Source of the DNA: FEN-1297 sp046706945
GTDB lineage: Bacteria; Bacteroidota; Ignavibacteria; Ignavibacteriales; Ignavibacteriaceae
Length of the DNA stretch: 16,420 nucleotides
Direction: 5' to 3'
NCBI GenBank assembly: GCA_046706945.1
Contig: JBJKOY010000016.1
Location: forward strand, 1 to 16,420
Shown: one piece after another, positions 6,971 to 13,181 of the stretch
Layout: every line of letters starts with the position of its first letter
Position numbering within the stretch: the stretch's first letter is position 1
Made by a program: the position numbers and the translations under genes
The notes under the pieces: model-generated
Database searches by the model: none
Told to the model about the DNA's origin: nothing
What the model saw: only the letters and a program-made list of their open reading frames with translations

Positions 6971-7628
6971 CGTTTGCGCCGGATTGAGTTTTTATGTAAT
7001 TAATCGTTTTTTGTATCGCTTCGTCGTACAGCGGAAGGCTTAATTTCATCTTTTTATTGAAGTAATTATAAAATACCACGGCGGGAACGGCTACGATTAG
7101 TCCTGCGGCCGTAGCTATAAGCGCATCCGCAATGCCGCTCATTACTGCGCCGTAGTCCGAAACGGTAGTAACCGAAAGCGCATTAAATGATTGAATGATC
7201 CCTATTACCGTTCCGAACAAACCTATGAACGGGGATATGCTGCCCAGCGTAGACAATACGCCTAATCCCTTTTCCATTTTCGCCATTTCCTTGTCGAGCT
7301 GTATATAAGCCGAGGTAATTAATTCTTTCGCCTGAGTTAAATGATGTTCGAGAATGTACCTAATTACTTCGGACAAAGGGGACCGAATTTTGAATATCGA
7401 ACCTCCGGTGGAAAAAGTTTTGCATTTATAAACCGCGTCCGGGATGTCATCCGTTTCAAGACTCTCGTAAACGTTATTCATCAGTTGATCTATCGATTTT
7501 TCGGTAATTCCTCTGAATTCTATTAATTTTTCGATTATAACTTTTACCGAAAAAATGGAACATGCCGCCAGAATGTATATTACATATCCGCCGTTGGCGA
7601 TCAGTTCAAATATATATTTGAAGTTCAT
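6945..7628 (-). CDS. exbB: ExbB/TolQ/MotA-family proton channel subunit
   Basis: A 227-residue protein with three membrane helices (about 12-33, 121-147 and 161-190), the ExbB/TolQ topology with a large cytosolic loop between the first two. The signature LSTLGSISPFIGLFGTVIGIIQSFNAL (about 125-151) and GIADALIATAAGLIVAVPAVVFYNYF (165-190) is clear. It forms the pentameric channel around ExbD. It overlaps exbD by 26 bases and leads the exbB-exbD-tonB cluster. A small membrane-protein gene lies 47 bases upstream on the same strand. No Shine-Dalgarno is seen before the ATG. Confidence 0.94.
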   Translation of the reverse strand: MNFKYIFELIANGGYVIYILAACSIFSVKVIIEKLIEFRGITEKSIDQLMNNVYESLETDDIPDAVYKCKTFSTGGSIFKIRSPLSEVIRYILEHHLTQAKELITSAYIQLDKEMAKMEKGLGVLSTLGSISPFIGLFGTVIGIIQSFNALSVTTVSDYGAVMSGIADALIATAAGLIVAVPAVVFYNYFNKKMKLSLPLYDEAIQKTINYIKTQSGANDEKIQNRG

Positions 7629-7675
7629 AATTGGTTTTTAATATTTTTAGGATTTGATAATTCGCTGTTTATTCT

Positions 7676-7882
7676 TTAATGTATTAATATCCTTCGCAAA
7701 AAGGACGCAAATTGACTTATTAAGTACAAGGCAAGTAGCCACATGTATATCTTGGAAATTATTCTTACCCATATTAATATTTTAATCGACCTTCTGGATA
7801 AAACCTTGCTTTGAGCAATCGCACTTAAACCGTCGCTTTTGTAAGTGAAAAAATCATATATCTTACCTAATAACGCTTTCAT
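7676..7882 (-). CDS. Small basic membrane protein, unknown
   Basis: A 68-residue frame not recognised as any family. The first ~40 residues are basic and polar; a hydrophobic stretch at about 42-63 (WVRIISKIYMWLLALYLISQF) is a likely single membrane helix, followed by a basic tail (RRILIH). A weak AAGG lies 9 bases before the ATG. It sits 47 bases upstream of exbB on the same strand and could be the first gene of that transcript, perhaps an accessory of the motor. Evidence for being a real gene is its position, strand, ribosome-site trace and coherent single-helix design; there is no homology support. Confidence 0.5.
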   Translation of the reverse strand: MKALLGKIYDFFTYKSDGLSAIAQSKVLSRRSIKILIWVRIISKIYMWLLALYLISQFASFLRRILIH

Positions 7883-7959
7883 TTAATTACCTTATAAATT
7901 TTTAGTGAAAACAAATAATTTGTTTAACCGAAAAGGCGAAGTAAAATTTTCGATTTACA

Positions 7960-8349
7960 TTACGAAAGCTTAAAAGGAGGGCTGCGAAGATCGGCGCCTG
8001 TTGTTTCACAGGAAGTATTAAACCTTATATGTTTATTTTTTAAAACGGCGTACGCAATTACTCTAGAATTAAAGTCGGTTTCGAACTTCGTTAAATCATT
8101 GAAATACCCGTTCGGAAAACGACTGCCGCCGTAAACTTTTTGAGAATCGTTTTTGGAAATAACGAGAAGCTTGCTGTAGTTCGGGTTCGATACTGGAAAT
8201 ATGTTTTGAGAATGCCTGGGAAAAAGATTAAGTGCTATCGATATCTTGTTTATATGAATAAAACTGAAGAATAATATCTGATAAAACATCAAAAATGCCG
8301 CGATTAAATATTTTGTACGGCCGTTCGAATTAGGGAGGATGTTTATCAT
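7960..8349 (-). CDS. Hypothetical protein with one N-terminal membrane helix
   Basis: A 129-residue frame with a hydrophobic segment at about 14-34 (LIAAFLMFYQILFFSFI) that could be a signal anchor, followed by about 95 polar residues rich in Asn, Ser, Lys and Phe. I recognise no domain. It has two Cys: C118 only is clear near the C-terminus (NTSCETTGAD). No Shine-Dalgarno is visible. It lies between the HAD phosphatase and the small membrane protein on the same strand with gaps of about 70-80 bases and may belong to the same transcript as exbB. It is AT-richer than the neighbours, so a chance open frame cannot be excluded. Confidence 0.45.
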   Translation of the reverse strand: MINILPNSNGRTKYLIAAFLMFYQILFFSFIHINKISIALNLFPRHSQNIFPVSNPNYSKLLVISKNDSQKVYGGSRFPNGYFNDLTKFETDFNSRVIAYAVLKNKHIRFNTSCETTGADLRSPPFKLS

Positions 8350-8416
8350 AAATAATTACGAAATCAAAAAAATTATATTGGGCAAAACTATTTAAACAGA
8401 TCTCGCGTGTCAACAC

Positions 8417-9214
8417 TTATTTTAGGGGGGTATTTTGAATCACTGCCTTCAATACGGTAATTATATCTTTTAGGCTATCGCATTCAAAATCCGGTTCGGG
8501 CGAATTATTTCTATCGTAATTTTTTTTTGTTTTTCCGGTAAAAACCAAAATTCCCTTTCCTCCCAGATCTTTGGCTCCTTTAATATCCGTCGTAACATCG
8601 TCCCCGATCATGTAAAATTCGCTGCCGGCTTTAAACCCGAGCTTTTGAAGCGCGGTATTGAAATATACCGGCGAAGGCTTGCCTATTAAAAAAGCTTCTC
8701 TGGAGGCTGCGAATTCAATTGCCGTTATGAAAGCCCCGGCATCAAGCGATACTTCCTTGCCTTCGGGACGCCAGAATTTATTCTTCTGCAGAGCAATAAT
8801 TTGAGCACCGTTAAGTACTTTTCTGAAAATCTCGTTTAGAACTGCATAATTCCAACCGTCTTCAATATCGCCGATTACAACGGCGTCGGGCTGTTTTTCA
8901 GTAATAAAATCGTTAAAGTATTTTCTCACATTTTCTTTACAGTAGAGGCTTATACTCAACCCTTCCGATGCCAGGTAATTAACGGCCGCATCGATTGTGG
9001 TCATCGCATTGATTTCGGATTTAATTCCCGACGATTTTAAAATTTCTTTAATATCGCCGCCTGTGTACTGGGTGGAATTACTTATTATGAATGAAGGAAT
9101 GTCGTTTTTTTCCAAGAAATCAAAGAATAATCCCGTATCTCCGGCGATTCCGCTGTCTAATCGAATTACTCCGTCAAAATCAATTAGTAAAGTAATATTG
9201 GATTTTTGATCCAT
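8417..9214 (-). CDS. HAD-IIA phosphatase, LHPP/HDHD2-like
   Basis: A 265-residue HAD hydrolase of subfamily IIA (NagD group) that would remove phosphate from a small molecule or protein in the cytosol. Motif I is D12-F-D14 (LLIDFDGVI), motif II S45 (FIISNST), motif III K189 (FLIGKPSP), and motif IV D215/D216/D220 (MIGDDVTTDIKGA). The C2-type cap lies between motifs II and III. The segments ALQKNKFWRPEGKEVSLDAGAFITAIEFAA and GGKGILVFTGKT resemble LHPP/HDHD2, proteins described as phospholysine/phosphohistidine/pyrophosphate phosphatases, more than NagD or phosphoglycolate phosphatase. Substrate cannot be settled from sequence. It is the first minus-strand gene after a divergent junction with the lipoprotein gene. 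Confidence 0.88.
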   Translation of the reverse strand: MDQKSNITLLIDFDGVIRLDSGIAGDTGLFFDFLEKNDIPSFIISNSTQYTGGDIKEILKSSGIKSEINAMTTIDAAVNYLASEGLSISLYCKENVRKYFNDFITEKQPDAVVIGDIEDGWNYAVLNEIFRKVLNGAQIIALQKNKFWRPEGKEVSLDAGAFITAIEFAASREAFLIGKPSPVYFNTALQKLGFKAGSEFYMIGDDVTTDIKGAKDLGGKGILVFTGKTKKNYDRNNSPEPDFECDSLKDIITVLKAVIQNTPLK

Positions 9215-9499
9215 TTTTCTAATATCCGCTGTTAAAAGTCTAAATTTATTTCAAATTAGTCTTACGTTCAATAACCCCGGCTGGTTTTATTTTTACCGCA
9301 CAGTGTATTTTAAAAAGAATTTAAGTATTTTAGAACCGAAAACCCGAGGGATAAGGGAATCTTAGGTAAAAATAGGAAGCCAAAAAATTATATTTAATTC
9401 AATCTCCTTAAGCAGTAAGTTATCTCTTTTTAGTTGAGATATCGTAATAGGAGGTAAAGGGATTGATATATTTAAAAGAACAATTACGGAGGGTACATA

Positions 9500-9985
9500 A
9501 TGAAGTCTGCAGTCAAGTTTATGCTGGCGGCTGTTTCTATTTTTATTATCGTGTCGTGCGGAACGGGGAACAATCCTGTTTCGACGCAAAATTCGGAAAG
9601 TCAATTAAATAAAGCCGGGTTTGTAATAGACAATCTACAGTACGGTCTGGAATTAAAGAAAGAACCGGACGGTAGTTATGTCAATTACATTAACTACAAG
9701 CTTACTTATCACTTTGAAAACGCTGCCGGTACTCTGAACGGTCTGGGTTTGGAACCGGAGGGATCCGCAATGTATTTGATGATCGGCGACGGCGGCACGC
9801 CGGTTCAATCCGGTAAAACCGTTACCGTGGAGAATGAGTATTCGCTGGGGAAAAAATTAAGCACCGGGGAAGTATTAAAGGTTAATTTATTCCTCGAAGG
9901 CAGTTATTGGGGTAATACAAACGGATCGCTTTTGAAGTCGGATCAATTTGTCGTAAATAAAATCACCGATGTGAAAGCGGATTAA
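9500..9985 (+). CDS. Small lipoprotein, unknown function
   Basis: A 161-residue secreted lipoprotein. The signal peptide (residues 1-19, MKSAVKFMLAAVSIFIIVS) ends in a lipobox-like VSC with lipidated C20, followed by Gly and a low-complexity linker (TGNNPVSTQNSESQ). The mature part (about 40-161) has alternating polar and hydrophobic residues consistent with a beta-sandwich, but I recognise no family. A strong Shine-Dalgarno GGAGGG (9488-9493) lies 6 bases before the ATG, one of the best in the window, pointing to high expression. The gene is single, followed by a strong terminator. It would sit in the outer membrane or face the periplasm. Confidence 0.85.
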   Translation: MKSAVKFMLAAVSIFIIVSCGTGNNPVSTQNSESQLNKAGFVIDNLQYGLELKKEPDGSYVNYINYKLTYHFENAAGTLNGLGLEPEGSAMYLMIGDGGTPVQSGKTVTVENEYSLGKKLSTGEVLKVNLFLEGSYWGNTNGSLLKSDQFVVNKITDVKAD

Positions 9986-10006
9986 CGCGGCATATTATTG
10001 TATATT

Positions 10007-10032
10007 AAAAACCGGCTTTTCAGCCGGTTTTT
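10007..10032. terminator. Two-way intrinsic terminator
   Basis: An 11-bp perfect stem (10007-10017 with 10022-10032, core ACCGGCT/AGCCGGT) encloses a TTTC tetraloop. A-run on the left and T-run on the right provide the T tract on both strands. It lies 21 bases after the lipoprotein stop and 10 bases after the stop of the convergent DUF6580 gene, so it should end both transcripts. Confidence 0.92.
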
Positions 10033-10042
10033 ATTTTTAAAT

Positions 10043-10573
10043 TTAAGCTTTTGCTTCGGCAAGCAAGGGTAATTTAAGCTTCGCAAATTCAAATGCACCG
10101 AAGAAAATTCCTACATAGAAAAGGTCTCCCAGCAGCGAATTCCGGAAAAACGGAATTCCGGCAGCATAGCTTTCTAAAAGTCCGGATATGTTCATCGGGT
10201 ACATCATGCCGGATGCCCACACCGCAAAGTTAGTTATTACAAAAAACAGAACCGATGACAAAAGCGCCGCCGCAAATACGTTCGATATTTTCTTCTTCCC
10301 GCTTAAACTAAAACCGATAAAGACTATAAGAACAAAGCTTAAATAAACCGCCCACATGGTCGAATGAAAACCAATAATAGCGTCGGAAACGATCATAGCA
10401 ATTAGAGGCACTATAAAGGCGATTTTTTTATTCGTAAAATACGCGCCGCCGAATAAAGCCATGGCGGCAACCGGCGTGAAGTTCGGGAAATGGGGTACAA
10501 TTCTAAGTACCGCGGCAAATGCAATCATCCCGGTTACGAACCAAAACCTCGGCGATAATATTTTATTGTTCAT
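10043..10573 (-). CDS. DUF6580-type membrane protein, candidate corrinoid transport S-component
   Basis: A 176-residue protein with about five or six membrane helices. The phrases HFPNFTPVAAMALFGGAYF, VSDAIIGFH, FFVITNFAVWASGMMYP and AGIPFFRNSLLGDLFYVGIFFGAFEFAK fit the DUF6580 family of Bacteroidota, which looks like the substrate-binding S-component of ECF transporters. A Shine-Dalgarno AAGGAG lies 6 bases before the ATG. The gene follows the riboswitch-controlled cobalamin receptor by 141 bases on the same strand with no clear terminator in between, so it is probably part of the B12 regulon. A role in moving a corrinoid or cobalt across the inner membrane is inferred from context; no ECF ATPase or T-component gene is in the window. 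Confidence 0.8.
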   Translation of the reverse strand: MNNKILSPRFWFVTGMIAFAAVLRIVPHFPNFTPVAAMALFGGAYFTNKKIAFIVPLIAMIVSDAIIGFHSTMWAVYLSFVLIVFIGFSLSGKKKISNVFAAALLSSVLFFVITNFAVWASGMMYPMNISGLLESYAAGIPFFRNSLLGDLFYVGIFFGAFEFAKLKLPLLAEAKA

Positions 10574-10714
10574 ACCTTTCTCCTTGAATTAGCTGAGTGT
10601 AATATTTTTTAATTGAAAAAATAAATCCCTTGTATTCTCTTATTATAATTAACTTTAATAGTAACAAAAAATTAAATCAAATTCACGATCATTCCAAATA
10701 ATACGGGTTCTTAT

Positions 10715-12646
10715 TTACATATCCAGTTTTATTCCGGCGTATGCCGAGCGTCCGGGCGTTGCGAAACCGAATATATCTTCGTAGTACTTGTTAAAAAGAT
10801 TGTTTAACCTAGAGTAAACCTCAACGTTTCCTGTGAAATTATATGATGCCGCTAAGTTAACAAGAGTGTATCCTCCCAGTACTATCCTTCTAGCGGGATA
10901 GAATGAGAAAACTTTGTCTTCCCTCCTGCCTACGTAGTATGCCTGCAGGTCAAGATCGATTTTCCGGGAAAAATGAAAATTAACACCGGCGCCGAATTTA
11001 TGTTCCGGTCGTCTCAGCAGTTCATGCCCGTAGTCGGCCGAATTGGGGCTTAGGTCTTTGGTATCCGTAATTGTATAATTTAAAGATAGGTCTGCAATTT
11101 TCAGCGGTTTTGCCGAGATGTAAAATTCAAACCCTTTTGTTTCGGCTTTGTTGATATTTATGGTCATGTAATTTGCGTCGGTCCCGAACAGGTCGGTGAA
11201 ATCGTTGTGGAAATAATCGAATCCGGCTTTTACGTCATCGCTGTAAATATATTGTTCGGCACCTACGTCCCAGCCCGTATTTCTTTCGGGGCGCAGATTG
11301 ATATTCCCGTAAGTAGGGTCATACAGATAAAAAATCGAAGGCGCTTTAAAAGCAGTGCCGTAAGTAGCTTTTATCTTTGTCCCTGTTTGCCAGATTACCA
11401 GGGCGGGCGCGATTCTGTAAGTAAATACTGAACCGAACCTGGAGTGGCGGTCGTATCTTACGCCGAAGGATCCGAAGAACATATTTGCCAGTTTAATCTG
11501 ATCCTGCAGGTAAATGCCTGTTGTGGTAGATTTTTTCTGGGGAAATAAACTCGCGGTATTTCCGTATGCGAAAGACCGGGAGAAATAAACGGAAAGAGCT
11601 TTTTCCGTTTCCGATTCGATGCCCAGGGTAACGAGATTGTTATACGGAAGCCGGATGTTATTCTGCCATTCTAATTTCAACATATTGCCGTCGTATATAC
11701 TTGAAGAAGTAAACGGGTTGTACAAAGTGGAGTCGAAAGAATATTCCCTTACGTTTCTAAAATAAGAAATTCCGTAGAGCTGCTGCCATTTGCCTTTCAA
11801 CAGCGACAGTTTGCCTTCGGTTCTGAAGGAAGATTCCGCGAGCTTGTAGATATATGTAGGATCGTCGCCGAACAGGCCGCCGTGCTGGTCAAGGTCGGTT
11901 TTCGCGTTAATATACCTCATAAATAAATTTATTTCGAAATTGTCCGTTAATTTATATCCCATCCTGGACGACAGGTTATAATTTTTTGTACCGTCGTTCT
12001 CGGTATTTCCGTAAATTTTCGAAGCCGCGGAAAATCCGCCGCTCTTGGTCCCGCTTGCCGTTACGGAGTAATTAAATTTATCTATACCGCCGTTCAGACC
12101 GACCAATCCTTTATAAGTGTTGTATGATCCGCCTTCTGCGGAAAGAATAAACTTCGGTTTGCCGTAGCCTTTTTTCGTTATAATATTAATCACCCCGGCC
12201 AATGCGTCCGATCCGTACAAAGTGCTTTGCGGACCCCTAAGAATTTCTATCTTCGCTATATTATCCGTCGGGAGGTCTGCAAAATCAAATGTGTTCGAAG
12301 GATCGTTAGGCATATTCATCGGAATGCCGTCGACCAGAACCTGCGTATCGCCCGGCCCGGAGCCTCTTATATAAATGTTCGACAACGATCCCAGGGGACC
12401 TGATTTTGTTAAGCTAACGCCGTACTGGTTTTTTAGAAGATCGAAAACCGTAAGATCGTTGCTTTGGGCTATTTCGGACGAATCGATAACCGATATCGAA
12501 CTAGCCGCTTCAATTTCCGGGATCGCGGTCCGGGTTGCCGTAACCACCACTTCGGAAAGTCTGTAAATTTTAACCGAGTCGCTTTTCTGGGCTAATGCAG
12601 TTGAAGATAAAATGAAAAGAATTATGACGATTTTTTTTATTTCCAT
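10715..12646 (-). CDS. btuB: TonB-dependent outer membrane cobalamin receptor
   Basis: A 643-residue TonB-dependent receptor. The signal peptide ends at STALA (about 19). A TonB box-like SEVVVTATR (31-39) is followed by the plug domain (about 40-158: VFDLLKNQYGVSL, NIYIRGSGPGDTQVLVDGIPM, IEILRGPQSTLYGSDALAGVINIITKK) and then a 22-strand-type beta-barrel to the C-terminus. The last residues (YAGIKLDM) form a barrel strand, though the usual terminal Phe is Met. Length is slightly above E. coli BtuB. The ligand call rests on the cobalamin riboswitch directly upstream, which is stronger evidence than the barrel sequence. A good Shine-Dalgarno (TAAGGAG) precedes the ATG by 8 bases. It would depend on the ExbB/ExbD/TonB set in this window. 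Confidence 0.92.
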   Translation of the reverse strand: MEIKKIVIILFILSSTALAQKSDSVKIYRLSEVVVTATRTAIPEIEAASSISVIDSSEIAQSNDLTVFDLLKNQYGVSLTKSGPLGSLSNIYIRGSGPGDTQVLVDGIPMNMPNDPSNTFDFADLPTDNIAKIEILRGPQSTLYGSDALAGVINIITKKGYGKPKFILSAEGGSYNTYKGLVGLNGGIDKFNYSVTASGTKSGGFSAASKIYGNTENDGTKNYNLSSRMGYKLTDNFEINLFMRYINAKTDLDQHGGLFGDDPTYIYKLAESSFRTEGKLSLLKGKWQQLYGISYFRNVREYSFDSTLYNPFTSSSIYDGNMLKLEWQNNIRLPYNNLVTLGIESETEKALSVYFSRSFAYGNTASLFPQKKSTTTGIYLQDQIKLANMFFGSFGVRYDRHSRFGSVFTYRIAPALVIWQTGTKIKATYGTAFKAPSIFYLYDPTYGNINLRPERNTGWDVGAEQYIYSDDVKAGFDYFHNDFTDLFGTDANYMTININKAETKGFEFYISAKPLKIADLSLNYTITDTKDLSPNSADYGHELLRRPEHKFGAGVNFHFSRKIDLDLQAYYVGRREDKVFSFYPARRIVLGGYTLVNLAASYNFTGNVEVYSRLNNLFNKYYEDIFGFATPGRSAYAGIKLDM

Positions 12647-12647
12647 A

Positions 12648-12689
12648 GAAGTTACTCCTTAAAGTTGAAAAATTTTAGGTCGTAACTTC
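12648..12689 (-). promoter_or_regulatory. Candidate Shine-Dalgarno-sequestering hairpin of btuB
   Basis: On the minus strand GAAGTTAC (12682-12689) is perfectly complementary to GTAACTTC (12648-12655), which runs from the last G of the Shine-Dalgarno AAGGAG to just before the ATG. The loop of 26 bases holds the rest of the ribosome site. This would block initiation and is placed where an expression platform of the upstream riboswitch is expected. Pairing is seen; coupling to ligand is inferred. Confidence 0.5.
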
Positions 12690-12709
12690 GTGGGAATGAG
12701 GAAAGAAGA

Positions 12710-12728
12710 AACGAAATGATATTTCGTT
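12710..12728 (-). other. AT-rich hairpin in the btuB leader
   Basis: AACGAAAT and ATTTCGTT form a perfect 8-bp stem with a 3-base loop, between the aptamer and the btuB ribosome site. On the minus strand a pyrimidine-rich tract (TCTTCTTTCCTC) follows, so a weak terminator is conceivable, but the stem is AT-rich. It could alternatively be a spacer or part of the riboswitch expression platform. Confidence 0.4.
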
Positions 12729-12761
12729 AACCTGACCTTACCCGCGAAGGCTGATTATTTT

Positions 12762-12926
12762 TTTACGGCAGGTCTCCTGGCTTTAAGCAATTGTCGGCGC
12801 CTTCCCATTCGGATTATATCCCAACAGTGGCATTTGCCGATAGTTCCCGCTTATTACAGTTGCGCGGCAGCTCCGGTTTCTAACCGGATTCCCTATTCTT
12901 CCCGTTTTTAACCGGGACACCGTAAA
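12762..12926 (-). promoter_or_regulatory. Cobalamin (AdoCbl-type) riboswitch aptamer
   Basis: Read on the minus strand, the region contains the hallmark B12 box AAGCCAGGAGACCTGCCGT (12765-12783), the GCCACTG element (12825-12831) of the L5 kissing loop, and the conserved core GCTGCCGCGCAACTGTAA with the adjacent TCCGGTTAGAAACCGGA stem. The outer P1 helix closes as TTTACGG (12920-12926) with CCGTAAA (12762-12768). Cobalamin riboswitches repress synthesis or uptake genes when ligand is plentiful. It lies about 115 bases before btuB, so it should control btuB and probably the downstream DUF6580 gene. Confidence 0.96.
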
Positions 12927-12949
12927 CATTAATTTAAAAGAACCGGGGT

Positions 12950-12977
12950 AATTTACTAAAATTATTTTTTATTGCAA
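12950..12977 (-). promoter_or_regulatory. Candidate promoter for the riboswitch transcript
   Basis: On the minus strand TTGCAA (12972-12977) and TAAATT (12950-12955) are 16 bases apart, a sigma-70-like layout. Transcription would begin around 12943, some 17 bases before the P1 helix, which fits the riboswitch being at the 5' end of the RNA. AT-rich DNA makes chance matches likely, so the support is mostly positional. Confidence 0.4.
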
Positions 12978-13170
12978 TAGAAATACCTGTTTGCCCGAAT
13001 TTAATTCGTGTCATTAACCACATAATTATTAACTTATCATGTATAAATTTTAACTAATATAATTAAAAGATATCGGGTTATATCGGATATAAAACATTAA
13101 ACGGGGACGCAGGTTGATATTTTTACTAACTCAGGCCGGATTTTTCGGCTAATTTTTTCAATTTAGATTT

Positions 13171-13175
13171 AGGAG
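13171..13175 (+). promoter_or_regulatory. Shine-Dalgarno that decides the S9A start
   Basis: AGGAG ends one base before an in-frame ATG at 13176, too close for initiation, and 6 bases before the ATG at 13182, the normal spacing. This sets the start two codons downstream of the longest frame. Confidence 0.85.
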
Positions 13176-13181
13176 ATGATT

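Noticed and set aside
9463..9611. TTG-start frame after AGGAGG at 9449-9454
   Set aside because: It overlaps the lipoprotein start in another frame with unlikely composition; the lipoprotein has its own strong ribosome site.
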